From the NCBI GenBank assembly GCA_900550105.1, contig URQW01000008.1:1-62615 (forward strand): DNA of 62,615 bases. The letters are read 5' to 3'. Shown piece after piece: positions 16,927-23,731 of this stretch (the stretch's first letter is position 1; every line of letters starts with the position of its first letter). The notes under the pieces were generated by a model, which was not told where the DNA came from, did not search any database, and saw nothing but the letters and a program-made list of their open reading frames with translations. The stretch is from an uncultured Pelosinus sp. (GTDB taxonomy: Bacteria > Bacillota > Negativicutes > UMGS1260). The translations under genes and the position numbers were made by a program.

Positions 16927-17670
16927 TTGTTTCAGCGCATTTGTGCAAAGTTTCTTGTTTTATTAGCAATGGCTCTTTTTTGTGGCCAGTTTCCTGTCAC
17001 TTCAGCAGCGACGCCAGCGGCAATCTTTCGTACAGGCGAAGTACATTATTTAGCTACGGAAGATGGAATGTTTGGTATTTTAGGCGATGACGGAATCAAA
17101 TATCAGCCGATTAATTTGCCACGGCAGTTTCGTAAGGAAGGCGCTGTCATTGCATTTACGGCAACGCCTAAAGACGACACCTTTACTTCCATTATGTGGG
17201 GAAAGGTTGTGGAATTGAAAAATGTTCACTCGCTATCGCCGGATTTACCAAAAGGCGAGCGAACGGCTATCTATCTACTTCAGCAGCGTATGGATGCTTT
17301 TAATGAGAAGAATCTGGCGAAACTTCAAAATGTCGATGTAGAATCGCGGTCATTAGCTCCAGCGCAATTTATGGATTGGATCGGCGGCTATGGCGGTTTT
17401 ACCTTGCGCTATGTGGAAATTCTTTCGGCTGATTCGATGTCGATTACGGGATATTATGTTTATACACGCGGCCTTGGCAAAGAAATTCGCTGGTCTGACG
17501 GCGCTGAAATCGCCGCAAGCGCTTTTGAATTGACGCGGCGCAATGATGGCTGGAAATTAACTGCATCAGGCTCGGCTATTGATAAAATTGCCGATGTAGC
17601 GCCGCAGGATTTAATGAAAAAATCCAAAGCAAAATATGGTACGGATGATTTGTCTACTCTATGGCGCTAA
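16927..17670 (+). CDS. exported protein of unknown function with NTF2-like C-terminal region
   Basis: A 247-residue protein with a clear signal peptide (hydrophobic LVLLAMALF, cleavage near TSAA). Residues about 110-240 begin with LQQRMDAFNEKNLAKLQ and contain alternating strands, compatible with an NTF2/SnoaL-like fold; I do not recognise a defined family. TTG 16927 lies 8 bases after AGGAG; ATG 16918 is in frame but abuts the AGGAG. It is 38 bases after the symporter and probably the last gene of that operon. It meets the convergent mod regulator with only 21 bases between, without a visible terminator. Confidence 0.65.
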   Translation: MFQRICAKFLVLLAMALFCGQFPVTSAATPAAIFRTGEVHYLATEDGMFGILGDDGIKYQPINLPRQFRKEGAVIAFTATPKDDTFTSIMWGKVVELKNVHSLSPDLPKGERTAIYLLQQRMDAFNEKNLAKLQNVDVESRSLAPAQFMDWIGGYGGFTLRYVEILSADSMSITGYYVYTRGLGKEIRWSDGAEIAASAFELTRRNDGWKLTASGSAIDKIADVAPQDLMKKSKAKYGTDDLSTLWR

Positions 17671-17691
17671 CTAAACAATACAAAGAACATC

Positions 17692-18627
17692 TTAGGTTTC
17701 GGCCATGATTTGTCCCGTATAGGTTAAATCATAGCCGCCCATACCAGTGAGTTCTTTTTGGAATTCTTTAGAGCGCAAGATTGCGATAAGAATCTGAAAT
17801 TCACTTTTGGCAATATCACGTTTTCGTATTACGAGATCATAGCGTTCTAGGTGGAGGGGAATGAAAGAAATTTTCTCTACCTGGAGCGCTGTTTTTTCAA
17901 TGCCAAGACCGATATCGGCTTCGCCGCGGGCAACCGCGCTGGCAATGGCAAGATGGCTTGTTTCTTCTTGTTCGTAGCCGTGAACAGATTCCGTAGCTAT
18001 TTTTAAGAGACGCAGCTTTTCATCAAGTAGAACGCGAGCGCCCGATCCTGGTTCACGATTGATAAAGCGGATATCTTCTCTGGCTAAATCGCCCCAGTCG
18101 GCAATTTGTTTGGGATTGTTTTTGGCAACGTAAAATCCTTCAGTACGGCAGGCGAGGTTAATAATTTGAGTTGCTTGGCCTGGCAAGAGACGGCGAACGT
18201 AAGGCAGGTTATATGTATCAGTATCGCTGTCCCATAGATGGCAGGTCGCGGCATGGGCTTTGCCGCGATAGAGGGCAAGCAGACCTTCCATGCTGCCAGC
18301 ATAGTTACGTAGGCAGCGACAGCTTGGCAGCTGTTTTTCTAAGTGCCTTATCAAAATATCAAGCAAAAGATCTTGACCGCAAAGAATGAACTGATTTTCA
18401 TTCTTGGCAGTCGAAACAGGCAGCGTCGCCGAATCAGTGGATAGAAGCGGCGGTGCTGTTTTTGCTTTTTGGATGTATTGTTCTAAGTCAGGAGCTTCCA
18501 CTCGCACTTTGCGACCAATATGATAGGCGGGCAAGTCACCGCGTTTAATCATTTCATAGACAGTAAATCGGGATATTTTTAATATTTTTGACACTTCTTC
18601 TGGCGTATAAGAGATTGATTCTGCCAT
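17692..18627 (-). CDS. HTH (excisionase/MerR-like) regulator with substrate-binding domain, probable molybdate-operon regulator
   Basis: A 311-residue protein. Residues 1-50 are a winged-helix excisionase-type HTH (YTPEEVSKILKISRFTVYEM, GRKVRVE). Residues 75-311 resemble a periplasmic-binding-protein-like domain (PBP_like), with REPGSGARVLLDE, AVARGEADIGLG and YDLVIRK. Such one-component regulators sense molybdate or tungstate-type oxyanions and sit beside mod/tup genes. It is divergent from modABC. ATG 18627 has GGAGTG 6 bases upstream; an ATG nine codons earlier is less likely. Likely sites are the repeats between the two genes. Confidence 0.85.
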   Translation of the reverse strand: MAESISYTPEEVSKILKISRFTVYEMIKRGDLPAYHIGRKVRVEAPDLEQYIQKAKTAPPLLSTDSATLPVSTAKNENQFILCGQDLLLDILIRHLEKQLPSCRCLRNYAGSMEGLLALYRGKAHAATCHLWDSDTDTYNLPYVRRLLPGQATQIINLACRTEGFYVAKNNPKQIADWGDLAREDIRFINREPGSGARVLLDEKLRLLKIATESVHGYEQEETSHLAIASAVARGEADIGLGIEKTALQVEKISFIPLHLERYDLVIRKRDIAKSEFQILIAILRSKEFQKELTGMGGYDLTYTGQIMAET

Positions 18628-18660
18628 ATAAGTCACTCCATTCTTGATCGGCAAAACAAA

Positions 18661-18696
18661 TTGTTATAAAAAGTTCTTGCAAATATCTTATAACAA
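18661..18696. promoter_or_regulatory. inverted repeat TTGTTATAA-N18-TTATAACAA in mod divergent region
   Basis: Perfect 9-base inverted arms at 18661-18669 and 18688-18696, next to the start of the regulator gene. The wide spacing and TTATAA-like cores suggest an operator over the regulator's own promoter, possibly for autoregulation. Confidence 0.45.
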
Positions 18697-18725
18697 ATAC
18701 TATAATTATGCCATAGTAGCTTTAG

Positions 18726-18755
18726 TTTGGTTATGTTTAGTTATGTTTGGTTTTG
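18726..18755. repeat. three tandem 10-bp repeats (TTTRGTTWTG), probable operator of modABC
   Basis: TTTGGTTATG, TTTAGTTATG and TTTGGTTTTG lie head to tail, each exactly 10 bases, about one helical turn. They sit some 16 bases upstream of the likely -35 box of modA, a typical activator position. The divergent HTH protein is the obvious candidate ligand (inference). Confidence 0.55.
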
Positions 18756-18770
18756 TTTAAATTCACATCA

Positions 18771-18801
18771 TTGAATTTACTTATATTCGTTAAGTTATGA
18801 T
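18771..18801 (+). promoter_or_regulatory. candidate sigma-A promoter of modABC
   Basis: TTGAAT (18771-18776), a 19-base spacer and TATGAT (18796-18801). The spacer is longer than ideal, consistent with an activator-dependent promoter. Confidence 0.45.
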
Positions 18802-18812
18802 ACGCTGTTGTG

Positions 18813-18856
18813 TCAAGTAACTTGTACGCTGGCAAGCGACAGTTACTTGATTTTTT
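18813..18856 (+). terminator. terminator-like hairpin in modA leader (possible attenuator)
   Basis: TCAAGTAACT (18813-18822) pairs with AGTTACTTGA (18841-18850), with an inner CGCT/AGCG stem, followed by six T. It lies between the likely promoter and the modA ribosome binding site, so it should affect expression of modABC itself. Confidence 0.6.
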
Positions 18857-18887
18857 ATTTTATAGTACATTTACGGAGGCGATGAGT

Positions 18888-19691
18888 ATGAAGAAGAAGT
18901 GGATTTTGATGGTAGGTATGATGCTGGCGACTATGGCTTTTATAGTTGGCTGCGGTTCTGAAAAAAAAGAAGCGCCGGCAGTGCAGGCGCCAGCGCCAGT
19001 AGAGCTGAATATATCGGCAGCGGTGAGCTTAAAAGATGCGCTACTAGAGATTCAAACCAACTATCAGGCAAAGCATCCTAATGTAAAATTACTTTATAAT
19101 TTGGGCGCGTCAGGTTCACTGCAAAAACAGATTGAGCAAGGAGCCCCAGCCGATCTCTTTATTTCAGCGGCGCCGAAACAAATGGATGATTTGGCCGCAA
19201 AGAATTTACTGAGTCAGGGAACACGTAAAAACTTAGTAGAAAACAAACTTGTATTGATTGTACCGGAAAATTCTTCGCTTTCCCTTACCAAATATGAAGA
19301 TTTAACGAATGACAAGGTACAGAAAATTGGAATTGGCGAACCCTCTGTTGTACCTGCTGGCGACTATGCGCAGCAAGTCTTCAAAAAACTGGGATTATGG
19401 GATCAATTAAGCAGCAAACTTGTTTTGGCAAAAGATGTGCGGACTGTTCTGGCTTATGTGGAAACAGGGAATGTCGAAGCCGGGATTGTTTATAAGACCG
19501 ATGCCGCTTCCAGTAAGAAAGTGAAAATCGCAGCAACAGCGCCCGAGGGAAGCCATAAACCAATTTTGTATCCTGTAGCGATTTTGGCGAATACGAAGCA
19601 AAGTCAGGCTGCAGCTGATTTTCTTGCTTATTTATCTACGCCAGAAAGCGCTGCTGTTTTTGAAAAATACGGCTTTACGATGAGTAAATAG
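18888..19691 (+). CDS. modA: molybdate ABC transporter substrate-binding lipoprotein
   Basis: A 267-residue lipoprotein: signal ending in the lipobox IVGC. The mature part has NISAAVSLKDALLEI, LYNLGASGSLQKQIEQGAPADLFISA and ETGNVEAGIVYKTDA, the ModA oxyanion-binding pattern. It delivers molybdate or tungstate to ModB. ATG 18888 is preferred, 8 bases after GGAGG; ATG 18882 is only 2 bases away. The operon continues with modB 11 bases downstream. Confidence 0.92.
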   Translation: MKKKWILMVGMMLATMAFIVGCGSEKKEAPAVQAPAPVELNISAAVSLKDALLEIQTNYQAKHPNVKLLYNLGASGSLQKQIEQGAPADLFISAAPKQMDDLAAKNLLSQGTRKNLVENKLVLIVPENSSLSLTKYEDLTNDKVQKIGIGEPSVVPAGDYAQQVFKKLGLWDQLSSKLVLAKDVRTVLAYVETGNVEAGIVYKTDAASSKKVKIAATAPEGSHKPILYPVAILANTKQSQAAADFLAYLSTPESAAVFEKYGFTMSK

Positions 19692-19702
19692 CGGAAAGGT
19701 GC

Positions 19703-20395
19703 TTGAAAATCGTGAATTGGCAGCCAATTATTCTTTCGATTCAAGTGGCATTGTGCTCTCTGATCTTAGTTCTAGTTTTCGGCGTTACCGCCGCTTATGC
19801 AATGCGGCGTTGGAGCTTTCCTGGCAAAGCTGCAGTTGAGGCTGTTTTTGCCTTGCCGTTGGTGTTGCCGCCTGTCGTAACGGGTTTTTTGCTGTTGCTC
19901 CTCGTCGGGCGTCAGGGGCCGATCGGGCGACTCATGGCCGAATATGGTCTGGGACAGATTATCTTTACGCCTTACGCAGCTGTTTTAGCAGGAACGGTTG
20001 TTGCTTTTCCCTTGATGTATCAAAGTACCAAAGCGGCGCTGCAAAATATTGATATGCGGCTGGAAGATGCAGCTCGCACGTTAGGCGCTGGTGAACTTAA
20101 GGTTTTTTTCACGATTACGCTTCCTTTGGCTTGGCATGGTCTCGTAGCTGGCATGGTACTTTCTTTTTCGCGGGCATTGGGCGAATTTGGCGCAACCATT
20201 ATGGTTGCAGGTAATATTCCTGGTAAGACCCAAACTATCCCGCTAGCGATTTATTTTGCGGCGGAAAGTAATGATTTATCGACAGCTGGTTTGTATGTTC
20301 TGCTCATTAGCGGCATGACTTTTTTATTGATTTTTGCTTTGAATTTGTGGTCTCATGCCAAACAAATTGCGATGCCCTTTAAGGGGGGATTTTAA
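19703..20395 (+). CDS. modB: molybdate ABC transporter permease
   Basis: A 230-residue inner-membrane permease with five to six spans and the EAA-type loop EDAARTLGAGELKVFFTITLP followed by ALGEFGATIMVAGN, diagnostic for ModB. The start is uncertain: TTG 19703 has GGAAAGG close upstream, while GTG 19712 is also in frame. The stop overlaps the modC ATG by one base (TAATG), so the two are coupled. Confidence 0.92.
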   Translation: MKIVNWQPIILSIQVALCSLILVLVFGVTAAYAMRRWSFPGKAAVEAVFALPLVLPPVVTGFLLLLLVGRQGPIGRLMAEYGLGQIIFTPYAAVLAGTVVAFPLMYQSTKAALQNIDMRLEDAARTLGAGELKVFFTITLPLAWHGLVAGMVLSFSRALGEFGATIMVAGNIPGKTQTIPLAIYFAAESNDLSTAGLYVLLISGMTFLLIFALNLWSHAKQIAMPFKGGF

Positions 20396-21063
20396 TGCTG
20401 GAAGTTTCAGTTGAAAAGAAATTGGCCGATTTTACGCTGCAGGTGAATTTTTCGGTAGACCAGGAAACGCTAGTGCTGTTTGGTCCTTCGGGGTGTGGTA
20501 AAACGACAACACTGCGCTGCATTGCGGGTCTTACTAAGCCTGATAAGGGGAAAATTATTTCTGCAAGAAAGGTGTTTTTTGATAGTGCGGCCAGAGTTTC
20601 TGTGCAGCCCCGTAAGCGCAATATCGGTTATATGTTTCAGGATTATGCCTTATTTCCCCACATGAGCGTAAAGCAGAATATTTGGTATGGTGTGAAAGAG
20701 TCAGGGATAAAGGCACAAGAATTATATGAGAACCTGTTAGATTTACTACGGATTCATTCGCTAGAAAGACGGGCGATTCATCAGTTATCCGGAGGCGAGA
20801 AGCAGCGAGTCGCCTTGGCGCGTTCTCTCATGGCTCAACCGGAAATTTTGCTGCTTGATGAACCACTTTCCGCCCTAGATCAGAAGAGTCGCGCCGAAGT
20901 ACAGGAAGAATTGAAACGGATGCAACAGCTTTGGAACATTCCTTTTATTTTGGTGACTCACGATGCTGCGGAGGCAGAAGCGCTTGGCGACCGCATTTTA
21001 TTTATGGAACAAGGGCGCCAGGTTGCGTTTTCCGCTATGGGTGCTGCCGTCAAGCAAGGATAA
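20395..21063 (+). CDS. modC: molybdate ABC transporter ATP-binding protein lacking the TOBE domain
   Basis: A 222-residue ATPase with Walker A GPSGCGKTT (30-38), Q-loop in FQDYALFPHM, signature LSGGEKQR (131-138) and Walker B LLLDEPLSALD. Typical ModC proteins are about 350 residues with a C-terminal molybdate-binding TOBE (Mop) domain; here the chain ends soon after the H-loop (VTHDAAEAEALGD). A free-standing Mop protein is encoded 189 bases downstream and may supply the missing domain (inference). Confidence 0.9.
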   Translation: MLEVSVEKKLADFTLQVNFSVDQETLVLFGPSGCGKTTTLRCIAGLTKPDKGKIISARKVFFDSAARVSVQPRKRNIGYMFQDYALFPHMSVKQNIWYGVKESGIKAQELYENLLDLLRIHSLERRAIHQLSGGEKQRVALARSLMAQPEILLLDEPLSALDQKSRAEVQEELKRMQQLWNIPFILVTHDAAEAEALGDRILFMEQGRQVAFSAMGAAVKQG

Positions 21064-21125
21064 TGTAAAAAAAAATACCATGATACAGTTTTTCTTCAAT
21101 TTTTATTTATCATGATTTTTTAATG

Positions 21126-21154
21126 TGGACAAATGTGTTTACTTGTAATACTAT
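21126..21154 (+). promoter_or_regulatory. sigma-A promoter before mop
   Basis: TGGACA (21126-21131), a 17-base spacer and TACTAT (21149-21154): five of six and four of six consensus bases at ideal spacing. It lies upstream of the hairpin at 21182, so the mop transcript would carry that hairpin. Confidence 0.6.
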
Positions 21155-21181
21155 AGAAGCAGATCCACTATTTAGTGAGCA

Positions 21182-21218
21182 ACGGAGCTTAGATTTCTTT
21201 CTTAAGCTCTGTTTTTTT
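21182..21218 (+). terminator. terminator hairpin in the mop leader (or end of modABC)
   Basis: ACGGAGCTTA (21182-21191) pairs with TAAGCTCTGT (21203-21212) and is followed by seven T. It can end the modABC transcript, but since a promoter lies upstream of it and mop downstream, it may also act as an attenuator. Confidence 0.75.
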
Positions 21219-21252
21219 CTGCTTAAAACGAATAAAAGAAGGCGGGGATTGT

Positions 21253-21456
21253 ATGAAAATTAGTGGTAGAAATAAACTAGCAGCTACAGTGAAGGAAGTT
21301 GTTAAAGGCGCGGTTATGGCAAAAGTTGTTATGGATTATAAAGGGAGTGAACTTGTTGCTGCAATTACCGTAGATTCCGTGGAAGAGTTAGATTTAAAAC
21401 CAGGTGATCAAGTAACCGCATTAGTGAAAGCAACAGAAATGATGGTTTTAAAATAA
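21253..21456 (+). CDS. mop: molybdenum-pterin-binding protein (molbindin, single TOBE/Mop domain)
   Basis: A 67-residue protein covering exactly one Mop domain: MKISGRNKL, then AKVVMDYKGSELVAAIT and LKPGDQVTALVKATEMM. Mop proteins form hexamers that bind and store molybdate or tungstate in the cytoplasm. Its place behind a ModC that lacks this domain fits a Mo-handling role. AAGGCGGGGA precedes the ATG; it is flanked by hairpins on both sides. Confidence 0.92.
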   Translation: MKISGRNKLAATVKEVVKGAVMAKVVMDYKGSELVAAITVDSVEELDLKPGDQVTALVKATEMMVLK

Positions 21457-21502
21457 AGGGGACTTTAAAAACAAAGAATTAAATCGCTTGGCCGACGCAG
21501 AC

Positions 21503-21532
21503 ACAGAGCTGGATCTACAGCTCTGTTTCTTT
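21503..21532 (+). terminator. terminator after mop
   Basis: A perfect 9-bp stem, ACAGAGCTG (21503-21511) against CAGCTCTGT (21518-21526), with a 6-base loop and a T-rich tail. Confidence 0.82.
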
Positions 21533-21643
21533 GTATACAATCATTTACTTGAGCCTTTGAAAAATTTTACTCTTTGCAGGTAATGCAGCAAAAATCGACG
21601 AATTGTTTACTCAATAAGGTTTTGAATAAAGGGAGTGAACAGT

Positions 21644-23626
21644 ATGGCGCTGACAATTCAAAAGAAGATGATCGTGTATATTACTGCTTTTATTTTAGTA
21701 GCCGTTTTATCAGTAACCATACCGGCTGTAACGTATTTCTCGAATGATATGGAAAAAGATTATGAACAACAAGTCGTTTTGGGAATGGAAGGATTAAATA
21801 GCGTACTTGATGAGTATAAAGAAAAGGTTACAAATTATGGAGTGATTTTAGCGCAGCAACCGCAAATCATTGAGGCCGTTGAGAAGAAAGATGCGGCGGC
21901 CTTACGTCAGCTGATCACCCCCATCGCCAAAAGTGCAAAATTTGACTCTGTTACGATTTCTGATGAACAGGGGATTGTCATTGCCAGAACGCATGATACA
22001 AAGGCTGGTGACAGCGTCTTTAACCAAAACAATGTAAAGCTCGCGCTAAGTGGAACTGTGTCGGCCTTAGTGGAACCTGGCACTGTAGTTCCCTTATCTG
22101 TACGAGCCGGTGTGCCTGTGAAAAACAGCGCAGGTAAAATTGTTGGCGTGATTACACCAGGCTACGATGCCAATCGGGAAGAGATTGTAGATCGTGTCAA
22201 AACGATGTTTCATGTAGATAATACGATTTTTTTAGGTGACCAACGAATCTCTACAACGATCATAAATGAAGGAAAACGGGTCATTGGTACAAAGCTAAGT
22301 GAAAAAGTAGCTTCTATTGTCTTAAAAGAGGGTAAGGTTTATAAAGGTCGTGCGGAAATTTTGGGTAAGGATTATATAACTGCCTATATGCCCTTAGTGG
22401 GGCAGGACCAAAAAGTGATTGGCGTTCTTTTTGCTGGACGAGACAGTGCCGATTTAGCGGCGAGCCGCGCGAAAATGATATATACTATTGTGGCTATAGC
22501 GTTAGTAGTTTTGGTAATTTGTCTTGGTTTAACCATTTGGTTTGCAAAAAACTTAACAAAACCAATCCATCAGCTTGTTAATACGGCGGAACAAGTGGCT
22601 CGCGGTGATTTGACGCAAAAAGCAACTGTGACTTCGCGCGATGAGATAGGTCTTTTGACCGAAAGCTTTAATCATATGGTGGAAGCCTTGCGGTCTTTGG
22701 TTTTTCGGGTTGATACGATGACGGGTACGCTGGCTGCTTCTAGCGAGGAACTAAATGCTACAGCCGACCAATCCGCCCAGGGCGCCGCTTTAGCGGCAAA
22801 GGCGGTCGATCAGATTGCCGCAGGAACGAAGCGGCAGGCTGATTCAGTCAATCATATTACCAATGTAGCGGAGAAAATTGCCGATAGCACTGAACAGATT
22901 TCTCGTAAAACGCAAGGGGCTGCTGTCATAGCCCAAGAAACGGCAAATCAAGCGGAGCAAGGACGAAAAACAGTAGAAACTACAGCCAGGCAAATGGAGC
23001 AAATCGGCGCCGGTACGCAAACAGTTCAGAAAGCAATTGGCGAATTGGCTGCCGGATCTGCTGAAATCACAAAAATTATTGGCGTTATTTCTACCATTGC
23101 CGGCCAGACCAATTTGCTTGCTTTAAATGCCGCGATTGAAGCTGCCAGAGCTGGCGAGCAAGGTCGAGGGTTTGCTGTCGTAGCGGAGGAAGTACGCCAC
23201 TTAGCGGAAGAGTCTGATTTAGCGGCACAGCAGGTTGCCGCTTTAATCCAAAAGAATCAGAATAATATGGATCAGGCCGTTGCGGCCATGGAAACAGGTG
23301 CCGGTGCTGTAACAGAGGGAATTCGCGTTGTTGCCTTAACAGGCAGCGCCTTTAAAGAAATCATGGACTCCATTATGGCATTATCAGCAGAGATACAGGC
23401 TGTTTCAGCAGAAATTGCCGCGATTGTAGCGGCGAGTCATCAATTAGTGGGCGAGATTGGCCAGATTGCTACAGTGGGGAATCAAACCGCGCAGGAAGTG
23501 GACAATGTTTCGGCAGCGGCTCAGGGGCAGGCCGATTCCATGGAGGACATTGCATCGTCCAGCAGGCAGCTTGCCGAACTAGCTGGTTCTTTGCAAGAAG
23601 CGATTGAAAAATTTCGTGTGAAATAG
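21644..23626 (+). CDS. methyl-accepting chemotaxis protein with sCache-type periplasmic sensor
   Basis: A 660-residue transmembrane receptor. TM1 is at about 10-32, a single-Cache-like extracytoplasmic domain at 35-275 (SRDS-free; it has VGVITPGYD and VIGVLFAGRD-like strands), TM2 at about 285-305 and a HAMP at 306-360 (TKPIHQLVNTAEQVARGDL). The signalling domain follows, with the hairpin tip region IAGQTNLLALNAAIEAARAG and GRGFAVVAEEVRHLAEES. No C-terminal CheR-docking pentapeptide is seen. ATG 21644 has AAGGGAG 8 bases upstream. It signals to CheA/CheW, which are outside the window. Confidence 0.93.
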   Translation: MALTIQKKMIVYITAFILVAVLSVTIPAVTYFSNDMEKDYEQQVVLGMEGLNSVLDEYKEKVTNYGVILAQQPQIIEAVEKKDAAALRQLITPIAKSAKFDSVTISDEQGIVIARTHDTKAGDSVFNQNNVKLALSGTVSALVEPGTVVPLSVRAGVPVKNSAGKIVGVITPGYDANREEIVDRVKTMFHVDNTIFLGDQRISTTIINEGKRVIGTKLSEKVASIVLKEGKVYKGRAEILGKDYITAYMPLVGQDQKVIGVLFAGRDSADLAASRAKMIYTIVAIALVVLVICLGLTIWFAKNLTKPIHQLVNTAEQVARGDLTQKATVTSRDEIGLLTESFNHMVEALRSLVFRVDTMTGTLAASSEELNATADQSAQGAALAAKAVDQIAAGTKRQADSVNHITNVAEKIADSTEQISRKTQGAAVIAQETANQAEQGRKTVETTARQMEQIGAGTQTVQKAIGELAAGSAEITKIIGVISTIAGQTNLLALNAAIEAARAGEQGRGFAVVAEEVRHLAEESDLAAQQVAALIQKNQNNMDQAVAAMETGAGAVTEGIRVVALTGSAFKEIMDSIMALSAEIQAVSAEIAAIVAASHQLVGEIGQIATVGNQTAQEVDNVSAAAQGQADSMEDIASSSRQLAELAGSLQEAIEKFRVK

Positions 23627-23731
23627 GCGAAGTGCTAGGTGAAAGATTAAATTTTTAAAAAAGCAGGACTTAAGACCTTGAAACGTGAAGAATATGTCTA
23701 AATATAGAAGATTCGATTTGGAGGCTGGAAC

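Noticed and set aside
18726..18755. Three short repeats considered as a CRISPR-like array
   Set aside because: Units are 10 bases with no spacers; an operator array fits better.
21481..21643. Possible GEMM (c-di-GMP) riboswitch before the chemoreceptor, because of a GACGCA element
   Set aside because: Only the short GACGCA string fits. The conserved paired helices and the second half of the motif are absent, and the element sits beside a plain terminator stem.
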